A DNA stretch of 20,579 bases from an uncultured Collinsella sp. (GCA_902464495.1 CABQJK010000031.1:1-20579); one strand, 5' to 3'. Shown: positions 1 through 7,983, counted from the first letter of the stretch. The notes: generated by a model from the sequence alone, not told the origin. Numbers and translations are program-made.

Positions 1-112
1 AGCTGTGGGAACGGCCTATTCACTCAATGTGTTCGGCTGAGATCGGAAATCAACCGATATCAATTGGCGAAAATGCGGCACAACACCTTTTCTGTCTTGG
101 CGGCGGTGCCAG

Positions 113-1135
113 CTACACCGTGAGGAACATCATCACGATGATCATGGCAAAGCCGATAAGGTCGGTCGGCAAAAATACCGTCCCCAACATGAGAGCGCTG
201 GTGATGGTCGCCGAAACCGGCTCTACAGTTCCGATGAGGCTCGCACGCACCGAGCCGATGTCCTTAACGCCCTGCATATAGAGCATGTAAGCAAAAAACG
301 AGCCGATAACCACGAACACCGCGAGCGCCTCGACGCCGGCAGCGTCGAGTGCCGGCATATGCGCCCAAGGCTGCACGAAGACACACGAGACCACGCCCGC
401 CGTGAGCATTGCCGAGCCCGTGACGATGGGGCTGCCGTATTCGGGCAGGATCTTGGCGGGAATCACCGCCATACACGTGGCGCTGACCGCGCACATAAGA
501 CCTGCTGCCAGGCCAAGCGGCGAGATATTCAGGCTGGTGGGGTCGCCGCCGGTGGCGATTAAAAAGGTTCCACCCAGAGCCAGGCCAATGCCGATGACTT
601 CGCGAGTACGCGGCATGCGGCGATCGGTCACGCAGGTGTAGCCCATGATGATAACGAGCTGCAGGCACTGGAGCACCGTCGCGGTTCCGGCGTTCGTCAG
701 GCGCACGGCCGAAAGATAGCAAAACTGGTTGAACAGCAGACCAAAGGCGGTAAAGAGCAGCAGCTGCTTGCGATCGGCGGGGGTGGTCCAGAGCTTAATC
801 AGGCGCTCGCGGTCGCGCGTAACAACCACGGCCATAAAGAGTAGACCGGCGAGAATCTGACGCACGCTCATAAGCCACAAGGTGTCGACGTGGTAGGTAT
901 CGAACAGAAAACTCGCGCTGGTGCCCGAGAAGCCCCAAAACGAACCGCCCACCAGCGTAGCCAAGACGCCCGTGATCATCTTGCGCGTCGAAGCGCTGTT
1001 CAGGCGGTCGCGCCATGCGCGACGGGTGTTGCGGCTGAGCTCGTCGGTGCCCTCGGGCACATCAATGTTCGATATATCGGTCATCGGCACCGAAGCCCCT
1101 GCGCCTTCGACCTGCTCGACACACTCTTTGCTCAT
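113..1135 (-). CDS. DMT-superfamily transporter, EamA family
   Basis: A 340-residue inner-membrane protein, probably an exporter or permease of small metabolites; the substrate cannot be read from sequence. After a hydrophilic N-terminus of about 50 residues come two repeats of hydrophobic segments (roughly residues 55-190 and 200-335), fitting the ten-helix, two-EamA-domain plan of the drug/metabolite transporter superfamily. The segment WGFSGTSASFLF in the first helix and the Gly-rich end of the second repeat (GSVRASLIGTVEPVSATITS) are typical of EamA proteins. The reading frame is open upstream to 1342, but the ATG at 1135 is preceded by GGGGGAG with 5 nt spacing, so the shorter form is preferred. 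No clear terminator is visible in the 112 bases beyond the stop. Family assignment is confident; function beyond transport is not. Confidence 0.88.
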   Translation of the reverse strand: MSKECVEQVEGAGASVPMTDISNIDVPEGTDELSRNTRRAWRDRLNSASTRKMITGVLATLVGGSFWGFSGTSASFLFDTYHVDTLWLMSVRQILAGLLFMAVVVTRDRERLIKLWTTPADRKQLLLFTAFGLLFNQFCYLSAVRLTNAGTATVLQCLQLVIIMGYTCVTDRRMPRTREVIGIGLALGGTFLIATGGDPTSLNISPLGLAAGLMCAVSATCMAVIPAKILPEYGSPIVTGSAMLTAGVVSCVFVQPWAHMPALDAAGVEALAVFVVIGSFFAYMLYMQGVKDIGSVRASLIGTVEPVSATITSALMLGTVFLPTDLIGFAMIIVMMFLTV

Positions 1136-1366
1136 TCCACTCCCCCGAAACAGTCTGGAAGCAATTCGGCTTACCTTACCACGGCGAAGGCACCAGCCGA
1201 AGGCTTGTCCGCTTATCGGTAGGACAATTCCGCAGGCGTCTTTCCATAGCTCGACACCGCAACGGCCTTGCATTATGCGACAGCCAAATCGCGGCAGCAG
1301 GCTCTTTTGAAATGGATATGACAAGACCCCCGAATTCCACAATGTAAGCGATTTTTAAAAATGTTC

Positions 1367-1395
1367 TTGCCACCGAGTTCAGGCTCCGTTATATT
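1367..1395 (+). promoter_or_regulatory. Promoter of the tRNA-Val gene
   Basis: The -35 hexamer TTGCCA (1367-1372) and the -10 hexamer TATATT (1390-1395) are separated by exactly 17 nt. The predicted start near 1402 lies about 23 nt before the mature tRNA. Both boxes are close to the sigma-70 consensus. Confidence 0.72.
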
Positions 1396-1424
1396 ATCCC
1401 TTGCGCGCTTGCGCACCCTTGATC

Positions 1425-1499
1425 GGGCGTTTAGCTCAGGGGGAGAGCGCTTCCCTGACACGGAAGAGGTCAGAAGTTCAAATCTTCTAACGCCCACCA
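1425..1499 (+). tRNA. tRNA-Val (anticodon GAC)
   Basis: A complete cloverleaf is visible. The acceptor stem GGGCGTT (1425-1431) pairs with AACGCCC (1489-1495). The D arm contains GCTCAGGGGGAGAGC. The anticodon stem CTTCC/GGAAG (1450-1454/1462-1466) encloses the loop CTGACAC with anticodon GAC at 1457-1459, which reads GUC and GUU valine codons. The T arm is AGAAG-TTCAAAT-CTTCT. The discriminator is A1496 and the CCA end (1497-1499) is encoded in the gene. It stands alone, with its own promoter and terminator. Confidence 0.97.
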
Positions 1500-1508
1500 A
1501 ATGTTCGC

Positions 1509-1544
1509 AGCTCAGAGGCTATGTCCTCTGGGCTGTTTTGTTTT
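1509..1544 (+). terminator. Rho-independent terminator of tRNA-Val
   Basis: A 10-bp stem, AGCTCAGAGG (1509-1518) against CCTCTGGGCT (1525-1534) with one T.G wobble, encloses a 6-nt loop. It is followed by a T-rich run (1535-1544, GTTTTGTTTT). It begins only 10 nt after the tRNA 3' end. Confidence 0.88.
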
Positions 1545-1834
1545 ATGTCGCCAAATCCGCTGGCAGTTCCAACCGTCATCGCAACGTAGCATCAATTCAC
1601 CTGACGAATGGCTGCCAAACATATTCAATACCCCAACATCAACAATAGCCAGGCACAAAACTGCGCCGCAAGCTGCTCCAACCGCCCAACTGGCCAAAAG
1701 CCGACCATCTACTTGCCGATCTATCCATCGGCATAACCAATCAGTCCGCACCGCAACTTCTCAGCAAAACGCCGCGATGTCTGCGCCCTGCGGTATCCTT
1801 GAGCCACTCGCACCTGCAGCACCAAGGAGCCGCC
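1545..1834. other. Non-coding spacer between the tRNA terminator and the DUF5710 gene
   Basis: Open frames here lack an SD site and any family resemblance. A perfect 6-bp hairpin, GCCGAT-CTATCC-ATCGGC (1715-1732), has no T run. A weak -10-like TATCCT (1794-1799) sits about 36 nt before the next start codon, but no convincing -35 hexamer accompanies it. Confidence 0.5.
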
Positions 1835-2521
1835 ATGCGCACCGAGCTCGATGTCCCCTTTTCGCACAAAGAAGAAGCCAAGGCGCTGGGCGCCAAATGG
1901 GACCGGACCAAGAAGATCTGGTATGTACCCAGCGGCGTCAACCCCGAGCCCTTTGCCGAGTGGCTGCCCGGTGTTGACCGATCCGACCCCTCAGCGCCGT
2001 ATATATATCTAGTACTGGGCAAGCGCGAGTGCTGGAAGTGTCACAAAGAGACCTCGGTCGCGGCCTTCGGCATTCCCTATCGAACCGATGACGGCAAGGG
2101 CATCGCCATCGCGCACGCGCCCAACGAAGCCGGGCACATTGCCATCGACACGGCCAATGCCAACGCGCTCGCCATCGTGCCCGCTCTTGGCTGCGTGCCG
2201 GGCGAGATCCGCGACTACCTTCATAAGCGCTGTGGCTACAAGCCTGTAGGCGCGCGAGCCTCCAAAGCCCCGTCGCTCGGCAACACGTGCACCAGTTGCG
2301 ACGCGCTGCAAGGCAGTCGCTATCTGTTCGAGGAGTCCTCGTCCCCGTTTGCCCTCACTGCCATCAACAAGCTGCCGGCACTGGAGTTTGTGCGCGTCGA
2401 AGTTGCCGGCGTCTTTGGCGTCCCGGCCACGCGCACCGACTTTGACCAGGCGCTCTTTACCTGGGCACGCGACCATCACGCCAAGTTCCACAAGCAGCTC
2501 GGTGAGGGGGTTTATTTATAG
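1835..2521 (+). CDS. DUF5710-domain protein with zinc-ribbon-like cysteine pairs
   Basis: A 228-residue soluble protein of unknown function. Residues 5-33 carry the DUF5710 signature: LDVPFSHKEEAKALGAKW followed by an aromatic/basic stretch and WYVP. This short module is found in plasmid primase-like and other DNA-associated proteins. The rest has two CxxC pairs, CWKC (66-69) and CTSC (152-155), plus single cysteines at 120 and 133, suggesting a zinc-binding fold. The ATG at 1835 is chosen because AAGGAG lies 5 nt upstream; the frame is open 12 codons further but without an SD. The gene converges on the restriction endonuclease gene with only 56 bp between stops and no clear terminator. Whether it belongs to that system is unknown; it may be an independent housekeeping or accessory gene. 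Confidence 0.8.
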   Translation: MRTELDVPFSHKEEAKALGAKWDRTKKIWYVPSGVNPEPFAEWLPGVDRSDPSAPYIYLVLGKRECWKCHKETSVAAFGIPYRTDDGKGIAIAHAPNEAGHIAIDTANANALAIVPALGCVPGEIRDYLHKRCGYKPVGARASKAPSLGNTCTSCDALQGSRYLFEESSSPFALTAINKLPALEFVRVEVAGVFGVPATRTDFDQALFTWARDHHAKFHKQLGEGVYL

Positions 2522-2577
2522 AGATGACGTCGAGGCATTGAGGAGCAGGAGCTCGATCGTTAAACAATCCCAAAACG

Positions 2578-4083
2578 CTACAGCCCCAGAATGTGCTCCA
2601 GATAGCCCTTGTTGAACCAGAACGATTGCTTCGTCATCCAGCGCCCGTCGGGCAGTTCGCAAGCATTCCTTGCGATGTCACCAATCTCTGTTCCATCGGC
2701 AAACTTGTAAGCCGCTTTTGACGTATGCGGGCGAACGTGAACAATTGGGTTGTCCGCCATACCGGGCAGATTGTTAGTCACTTTGAGCTTTCCGCTCGCA
2801 TCCCAATACGGATTGAGCTCAACGCCCTCACGTATTACCTTTCGCGTCTCATCCCAACAAGCTTTCGCAGGACCTTCGATTTCGTTTTCTCCCATCGCCC
2901 AGAACAAACAACGGTCGAGACGCAGCACGCCATCGTGGTCCTCGCGAAACACAACGAAGAAGAAGCGATTGGTCTCAAGGCACGCATGAAAAGGCGACGT
3001 TTCCCAGTCTTCCTCAATCAAACGCTTGAACTCAAACGGCGGGAACGACATAGCCTGCTCGATGTGCCCCCTGTTGTTAACTCGAACGGTTCGGACGGAA
3101 ATGCCTGCCTTGACGAATTCCTCGGCAGCATTGTTTTTGATTCCGAGCATACGATAGACGAGCGTTGTCCATTGCGCCTTATTGCCCGTGTACGCTAGTC
3201 CATACTGTTCGGCAATTTGGCGATCGGTCTCACCGTAATGACGCTCGATAAGTCCAGTTACGTAACTTTCGAAATCAATGGACTCATCGCCAGCTTGAAC
3301 GATACTCTCGCCAACGCGCGGGGCACCGAGCACGTAGGTATGAAGCACATAGTCCATATACGAGCGCTTGAGGGAAAAGGCGCGACGCTTTGCGCGATGG
3401 CGCTCAATCTCACCCGTATCGGTATTGAAGTACTCGTAATATTGGTCAACCCACATCGTCGCTTCAGTTGCGCCCTTTGTGCAGGCACCCAAGTAGGTGG
3501 TCATCCCTTCCGATAGCTCGTCCGCGCGACCATCCTGAATGTACGAAATGATCTTTTCGTAGTCGGCGCGAATGATCTTCATATCCTCTTCGGGCAGGCG
3601 AACCATGACCGCGCGCTCAATGCGTTGGTCGTATTTATCGATGGAACGATCTCGACCGTAATAAATCAACAAGATATTGCTGAGCTTGGTCTTAAGGTGC
3701 GAATTGTCATAGTCGAGCGAAACGGGACGGTCGTAGGGAATCATCGTCAAGACAAGACGTTCGCCGGCAGATTTTCGACCGTCTTTAAGTACGTCAAAAC
3801 ACGTTGCCTTAAGCTCGACGCCCGCCTCGGGAAAGTCCGGCCGATCATCGCTGTTGGCCTTGTAGCCAAAGTAACGCTCCTCAATCAGGGTTCCCATACC
3901 GCCCTTGTACTTCTTGGATCCAAAGTCCTTAGGCGCGCTCTCCCCCTCCGGCGCAATGCCAAGCTCGAGAATATCGCGAAACGTCATCCCGTCGAGATTG
4001 GCAGCATACCGCTCGATGCTAGAGGGGTCAGAAAAATCAGTATCGTCAAGCATGCGCTTGAAATCGAGGTGCTTCTTGGACAT
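2578..4083 (-). CDS. Sau3AI-family type II restriction endonuclease (predicted GATC)
   Basis: A 501-residue endonuclease, close in length to Sau3AI (489). The N-terminal half is MutH/Sau3AI-like: GTLIEERYFGY (64-74) gives the first acidic residue, and DFPEAGVELK (83-92) gives the catalytic D83, E90 and K92 in D-x6-ExK spacing. The C-terminal half resembles the second, catalytically inactive MutH-like domain of Sau3AI, used for allosteric DNA binding. Sau3AI cuts before GATC and is blocked by GAT-m5C, which matches the C5-methyltransferase encoded divergently. The frame is open upstream to 4689, but that extension is antisense to the methyltransferase. The ATG at 4083 has GGAGG 6-7 nt upstream and gives the family length. 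An in-frame ATG at 4143 lacks an SD. The GATC specificity is inferred from family membership. Confidence 0.92.
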   Translation of the reverse strand: MSKKHLDFKRMLDDTDFSDPSSIERYAANLDGMTFRDILELGIAPEGESAPKDFGSKKYKGGMGTLIEERYFGYKANSDDRPDFPEAGVELKATCFDVLKDGRKSAGERLVLTMIPYDRPVSLDYDNSHLKTKLSNILLIYYGRDRSIDKYDQRIERAVMVRLPEEDMKIIRADYEKIISYIQDGRADELSEGMTTYLGACTKGATEATMWVDQYYEYFNTDTGEIERHRAKRRAFSLKRSYMDYVLHTYVLGAPRVGESIVQAGDESIDFESYVTGLIERHYGETDRQIAEQYGLAYTGNKAQWTTLVYRMLGIKNNAAEEFVKAGISVRTVRVNNRGHIEQAMSFPPFEFKRLIEEDWETSPFHACLETNRFFFVVFREDHDGVLRLDRCLFWAMGENEIEGPAKACWDETRKVIREGVELNPYWDASGKLKVTNNLPGMADNPIVHVRPHTSKAAYKFADGTEIGDIARNACELPDGRWMTKQSFWFNKGYLEHILGL

Positions 4084-4155
4084 AGGGTACCTCCGAACGT
4101 CGCAGTTAACCTCATGGTAGTTCAGGGCAGCATATTCCTCCATGAAATTGAGGTC

Positions 4156-4184
4156 TTGATCTTGTCCGCTCGATCGGCTATTGT
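4156..4184 (+). promoter_or_regulatory. Tentative methyltransferase promoter containing two GATC sites
   Basis: TTGATC (4156-4161) and TATTGT (4179-4184), 17 nt apart, each match the sigma-70 consensus at 4 of 6 positions. One GATC (4158-4161) lies inside the -35 hexamer and another (4172-4175) in the spacer. The predicted transcript would start near 4191, giving a leader of about 34 nt before the GTG start. Other promoters in this 141-bp divergent region are possible. Confidence 0.35.
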
Positions 4185-4224
4185 TGTGAGCACCATAAAC
4201 GGACACAGCAGCGATTGGAGAAAC

Positions 4225-5487
4225 GTGTCTGAGATTAACATTGCCGAGCTTTTTGCGGGCGTCGGCGGATTTCGTCTGGGTCTTGAAGGCTATGCCGACC
4301 CGCGTCATCCCGAGTTTTACATGAAGCCCGCTGGCCCCTTCCATACCATTTGGGCAAACCAGTGGGAACCGCCCGGAACCAAAACTCGTCAGTTCGCGGC
4401 ACGTTGCTATATGGACCGCTTTGGCGAAGATTCCGTTGTCAACGAAGATATCAATAAGGTCTTGGATCAGGTTGAAGCCGGCAAAATTAAAATCCCCGAC
4501 GTGCAAATGGTCGTCGGTGGCTTCCCTTGCCAGGACTACTCTGTTGCACGCCCGCTCAATCAGGCGCACGGCATCGAGGGCAAGAAGGGTGTCCTTTGGT
4601 GGGACATCTATCACTTCCTCGAAATGAAGAAGCCCAAGTTCGGTCTCTTTGAGAACGTCGACCGCCTGCTCAAGTCGCCCGCGTCTCAACGCGGTCGCGA
4701 CTTCGCCATCATCCTAAGCTGTCTTGCCGACCTCGACTACACGGTCGAATGGCGCGTGGTCAACTCTGCCGAATACGGTTTCCCCCAGCGTCGCAAGCGT
4801 GTTTATATCTTTTGCGAAAAGGGCGCTGGCAAGGTTGATCTCGTTGATCGCATGCACAACGGCGTCATGGCTAAAGCCTTCCCCGCCATCTATCCCGACG
4901 AGATGTCCGAACTCGACGTTTTACCCGACCCCTACGAGAACTCAACTCGTTTTGGCATCGGCCAAAAGACCTCTCAATTCAAGAATGCTGGCGTCATGCA
5001 GGGCTGTCATGTTCTGACCTGCGACTTTGCCGAGGACTATCACGGTGAGCGCCGCGTGCTTGGCGACGTGCTTGTCGACGTGGCTGATGTCCCGGATCAG
5101 TTCTACATCTCCGACGAAAAGCTTCCCGACTGGCGCTACCTTAAGGGCAGCAAGCGCGAAGAACGCACTAACAAAAAGACAGGCTTTACGTACACGTATT
5201 CCGAGGGAGCCATGAGCTTCCCGGATGCCACCGACAAGCCGAGCCGCACCATCCTCACAGGAGAAGGCGGCACGGGAGCGAGCCGCTTCAAGCACGTCAT
5301 CGAATGTCCCGATGGCCGTTTCCGCCGTCTTGTTCCCGACGAGCTCGATCAGCTTCAGGGATTCCCGAAAGGCTGGACCGATACGGGCATGACTGACGGC
5401 CATCGAGCCTTCTGCATGGGCAACGCACTCGTCACCGGCGTGCCCCATCGCATTGGCGAAGCCATGGTCGAAGTGTACGGCCTCTAA
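4225..5487 (+). CDS. DNA (cytosine-5-)-methyltransferase, partner of the Sau3AI-like enzyme
   Basis: A 420-residue m5C methyltransferase that transfers methyl from S-adenosylmethionine to cytosine, predicted to protect GATC. Motif I is AELFAGVGGFRLGLEG (7-22). Motif IV is GGFPCQDYS (98-106) with catalytic C102. Motif VI is FENVDRLL (142-149). Motif VIII is FPQRRKRVYIF (186-196). Near the end, QGFPKGW and MGNALVTGVPHRIG give motifs IX-X. Length and layout match M.Sau3AI (412). The frame is open back to 3625, antisense to the endonuclease. I chose the GTG at 4225 because a TTGGAG SD lies 4 nt upstream and motif I then begins at residue 7, as in this family. It is divergent from the endonuclease across a 141-bp gap and ends in a strong terminator. 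Confidence 0.94.
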   Translation: MSEINIAELFAGVGGFRLGLEGYADPRHPEFYMKPAGPFHTIWANQWEPPGTKTRQFAARCYMDRFGEDSVVNEDINKVLDQVEAGKIKIPDVQMVVGGFPCQDYSVARPLNQAHGIEGKKGVLWWDIYHFLEMKKPKFGLFENVDRLLKSPASQRGRDFAIILSCLADLDYTVEWRVVNSAEYGFPQRRKRVYIFCEKGAGKVDLVDRMHNGVMAKAFPAIYPDEMSELDVLPDPYENSTRFGIGQKTSQFKNAGVMQGCHVLTCDFAEDYHGERRVLGDVLVDVADVPDQFYISDEKLPDWRYLKGSKREERTNKKTGFTYTYSEGAMSFPDATDKPSRTILTGEGGTGASRFKHVIECPDGRFRRLVPDELDQLQGFPKGWTDTGMTDGHRAFCMGNALVTGVPHRIGEAMVEVYGL

Positions 5488-5498
5488 GGCAAGCGATC

Positions 5499-5534
5499 CG
5501 GAGCCGGCAGTTCACGCTGTCGACTCCGTTTTTT
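5499..5534 (+). terminator. Rho-independent terminator of the methyltransferase gene
   Basis: A 12-position stem, CGGAGCCGGCAG (5499-5510) against CTGTCGACTCCG (5517-5528), contains one C/A mismatch and one G.T wobble. It encloses a 6-nt loop and is followed by six Ts (5529-5534). It lies 12 nt after the stop codon. Confidence 0.86.
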
Positions 5535-5550
5535 CCATCCCGCTCCCCTG

Positions 5551-5556
5551 TATACT
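5551..5556 (+). promoter_or_regulatory. Likely -10 box of the 163-residue unknown gene
   Basis: TATACT matches the -10 consensus at 5 of 6 positions and lies 58 nt before the GTG start. Only a T-rich stretch (TTTTTT region, which is also the upstream terminator tail) occupies the -35 position, so the -35 is weak. Confidence 0.45.
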
Positions 5557-5613
5557 GATGTAGCACGTGTTTCATCCGGGCCTGTTGGGCCGGGTCGTTC
5601 ATGGGAGGTTTTT

Positions 5614-6105
5614 GTGGCTGCTTCGAATCCGCCTAAGGGGAGCGTTTCTTCTTCGTCCATCAAGCCGGTTACGCGCAAGGCCGTGCGTTGCCAGCGCGAG
5701 GTCGCTTGGCTTGTCACGCAGGCGGCGGGCAGGCTTGTGGCGAGCACGGAGGACGTCAATGCTCCCACACCGAGCTTTGTGCTGGCAGCGGCGCTTGATC
5801 GAGTACGCCAGCTGGAATTCACCGCGCAAGAAGACGGCAGCCACCTTGACTACCAGAACGCCATGGCGCCCGACCTGCAAACGTTCTGCCACATGGCCAA
5901 GTTGCCCGCCGCGCCCAATGCGCTTTCGGACGCAGGCTACATGTTTACGCTTTCGGGCGCGGACCTTATCCGCGACATCTACGCATACTGCAGCGAGCTC
6001 GCCGAGCGCAGCGTCTTTGGCACGGCAGAAATCAAACCGGGATATGTCATCAAGCTGGTTCTTAGGCTGTTCTTGATGGACGGGTTCGGGGCCATGCCGG
6101 CGTAA
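5614..6105 (+). CDS. Uncharacterised 163-residue protein
   Basis: Not recognised. The start is the GTG at 5614, with GGGAGG (5603-5608) 5 nt upstream; the same frame has no better ATG nearby. The N-terminal 20 residues are Ser/Pro/Lys-rich and probably disordered. The remainder (about residues 24-163) looks mostly alpha-helical and soluble, with no signal peptide or membrane span and no obvious catalytic motif. A hydrophobic helix-like segment (GYVIKLVLRLFLMDGFG) lies near the C-terminus. The gene is monocistronic: a terminator precedes it, a convergent gene follows, and it has its own -10 box. Codon use matches its neighbours and it has a strong SD, so I take it as real. Confidence 0.72.
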   Translation: MAASNPPKGSVSSSSIKPVTRKAVRCQREVAWLVTQAAGRLVASTEDVNAPTPSFVLAAALDRVRQLEFTAQEDGSHLDYQNAMAPDLQTFCHMAKLPAAPNALSDAGYMFTLSGADLIRDIYAYCSELAERSVFGTAEIKPGYVIKLVLRLFLMDGFGAMPA

Positions 6106-6151
6106 GCCGAGTCTTTAGCATCACCGTCGACTGGGCAACAACCGCTTTACC

Positions 6152-6200
6152 TTAGTGGGCGCCAATCGAGGGTCGATTATTGGGTCGCCTCGTCCACTAA
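6152..6200. other. Nested hairpin between convergent genes
   Basis: TTAGTGG (6152-6158) pairs with CCACTAA (6194-6200). Inside, AATCGA and TCGATT form a second perfect 6-bp stem around GGG. There is no T run on either strand, so this could be a weak bidirectional terminator or a transcript-end stabiliser. It lies between stops at 6105 (+) and 6206 (-). Confidence 0.45.
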
Positions 6201-6205
6201 CGCAT

Positions 6206-7672
6206 TTATTCCACGCGCTCTGACAGTCGATATTTGCGGTTGCGGCTTGTCGACGGCGCCGTCGGCTCAAGCTCACCCTGCTCAATGAGCGCATTGACGC
6301 GTGCCCTAACCTGGGAAACCGTGAGTCCCGTGCGCTCCGCCAGTTCGCGCGTCCCCAATTCGCCGTAGCGCTTGAGTGCCGTCATAATCAAGTCCCCGCC
6401 ATGATCGACCGGCTCGATCTTTGGACGGTAAAGTACGACCTTGAACCGATCGAACCCCGGGCAGAACAGGGGCTCGGCCAGACCATGCGCGCGCATGGCA
6501 TCGATCATCATCGGGATGCCCGAGCCATTGCCCTCAGCCGGCGAACCTGCGCCATCCGGCAGCGGGACAATCGACATGAGTTTCACGAGCGTCGCGTTAC
6601 GGCATCGGGAGCTGCCGTCAAACAAGTTCTCGCGAGTCTTTCCCCCGTAAAGGCCGCCAGGATTCGTCACCTCGACACGATCGTCAAAGACGTCGACGGC
6701 AATCGATTGTCCACAGAACCGATCCCCGTATTCTCGATGGATTACGGCGTTGGCGATTGCCTCGCGCAGAACCTCCTCGGGAATCTCCAGCGAGTCGACA
6801 CGCGAGACGCCTTGGACGGTCGAGGTTCGCCGCAAATTCTTGGCGACGGCCGCGACAGCATCCGAGATCATCTCGCCCAACGTTCCCTCACAGATTGTGC
6901 GGTCCATAAACCTTAGTGGCCCCGCAGCTCCCTTTTGAGTTCCCACGTGGACAGCCACATCAATGAAGAGCTTGGGATAGAACTGCTGAGGGTAAACGCC
7001 CGCGGCAAGGAGGCCGGCCTTGGTAACATTGCCCTGGAAGTCGAGGAAATTCAGACGCTCCATCTTTGTCTTCTTGTCCGCCGCACCGCGCATCGCTCGA
7101 GGCGTCAACGAATAGGCACGCTCTATCGTGCGGTCGACCAGCGACTCGTCGAGATCGCCCACACTCGTGCCGGGCACCGCATCGCGATCGCTAGGACTCG
7201 TCCGTTCGTATGACGACAGTGCCAAAACCTCGGTCGACGAAAGGGGCACGTCTTTGTCATCGACGCGCTTGTAGCTGCCGCCCTGGGCGCCCCGCTCTAT
7301 TACATAGCAAGGCTTGCTCGACGGGTCGAGCTCCTCAATCGTGATAACGAGAACAACGGTACCCCGAAGCCCCACGCGCTCAATGGTGTATTTGGGCGGA
7401 TTGGCCAGCTTTCCGCGACCGCCGGCATCGCCCATGCCCGCCACGAATTGGTTGAGCACTTTCTCGGTCTCAAAGTTTGCAACTGGGACAAAACCCGCGC
7501 GCTCGCTCACTCCGAGTACGATGATGCCGCCGGCGGTGTTTGCGAAAGCGCTGACCGTTTCCCATACGTCGCGGGAAAGCGTCGTGGCGCTCTCCTTGAC
7601 CTCAACGTTAAGATCGTCCGAGCCCATGCGCCTTAAAGACTCGAGCAGACCGGTCAGTTCGTTTTCGTTCAT
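6206..7672 (-). CDS. AlbA_2 (Schlafen-type) DNA-binding / RecG-like ATPase-domain regulator
   Basis: A 488-residue protein of the family annotated as AlbA_2-domain or RecG-like transcriptional regulator. The N-terminal AlbA_2 domain carries VEVKESATTLSRDVWETVSA and FANTAGGIIVLGVSE (about 23-57), the usual Schlafen-like core. A GHKL/HATPase_c_4-type region has VLREAIANAVIHREYG (301-316), VTNPGGLYGG (335-344) and EGNGSGIPMM (380-389). A C-terminal winged helix follows: GTRELAERTGLTVSQVRARVNALIEQGEL (440-468). The ATG at 7672 is preferred because AAAGGA lies 7 nt upstream; the GTG two codons earlier is too close to it. The upstream region carries two long operator-like repeat blocks, suggesting autoregulation. 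Related genes often occur in accessory or defence-associated DNA, but here it stands alone. Biochemical role unknown. Confidence 0.88.
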   Translation of the reverse strand: MNENELTGLLESLRRMGSDDLNVEVKESATTLSRDVWETVSAFANTAGGIIVLGVSERAGFVPVANFETEKVLNQFVAGMGDAGGRGKLANPPKYTIERVGLRGTVVLVITIEELDPSSKPCYVIERGAQGGSYKRVDDKDVPLSSTEVLALSSYERTSPSDRDAVPGTSVGDLDESLVDRTIERAYSLTPRAMRGAADKKTKMERLNFLDFQGNVTKAGLLAAGVYPQQFYPKLFIDVAVHVGTQKGAAGPLRFMDRTICEGTLGEMISDAVAAVAKNLRRTSTVQGVSRVDSLEIPEEVLREAIANAVIHREYGDRFCGQSIAVDVFDDRVEVTNPGGLYGGKTRENLFDGSSRCRNATLVKLMSIVPLPDGAGSPAEGNGSGIPMMIDAMRAHGLAEPLFCPGFDRFKVVLYRPKIEPVDHGGDLIMTALKRYGELGTRELAERTGLTVSQVRARVNALIEQGELEPTAPSTSRNRKYRLSERVE

Positions 7673-7733
7673 CTGCACGTCCTTTCGCTCGGTTCTGCGA
7701 AGAATACCGCGAATAGATTTCCTTCGTCTCTCA

Positions 7734-7806
7734 GTTATCTCTCGTAATTATCTCTCATCTTTCTGTTATCTCTCATATTAGAGAGGAGTGAGAGATGAAA
7801 GATAAG
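7734..7806. repeat. Operator-like block A (three TTATCTCTC copies plus inverted arm)
   Basis: TTATCTCTC begins at 7735, 7748 and 7766. It is followed by an inverted element, CTCTCATATTAGAGAG, and then by purine-rich reverse copies (GAGAGATGAAAGATAA). The block lies 62-134 nt upstream of the AlbA_2 gene start. Confidence 0.8.
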
Positions 7807-7898
7807 ATGCCTGTCATCTGTTTCATTTAAACATGTTTTCGCTGGTAAAACAATCTATATTGAGACAATACCATGGTTGCCTGTCTCTTTGCAGCATT

Positions 7899-7971
7899 GT
7901 TATCTCTCATATTTATCTCTCATCTTTCTGTTATCTCTCGTATTAGAGACGAATGAGATATGAGAGATGTG
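7899..7971. repeat. Operator-like block B (second copy of block A)
   Basis: It aligns without gaps over 73 nt to block A. TTATCTCTC begins at 7900, 7913 and 7931, the same 13- and 18-nt offsets as in block A, followed by CTCTCGTATTAGAGAC and an inverted GAGATATGAGAGAT arm. The blocks begin 165 bp apart. Confidence 0.8.
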
Positions 7972-7983
7972 CGGGCGGCGGAT

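Noticed and set aside
1425..1499. tRNA-Val as an integration attachment site
   Set aside because: No second copy of the tRNA 3' end and no integrase gene is visible in the window.
3625..4224. Upstream open extension of the methyltransferase frame (200 codons)
   Set aside because: It is antisense to the endonuclease gene, has no SD at its ATG, and adds residues not found in m5C methyltransferases; the GTG at 4225 gives family length.
4084..4689. Upstream open extension of the endonuclease frame
   Set aside because: It is antisense to the methyltransferase and lacks an SD; GGAGG sits before the ATG at 4083.
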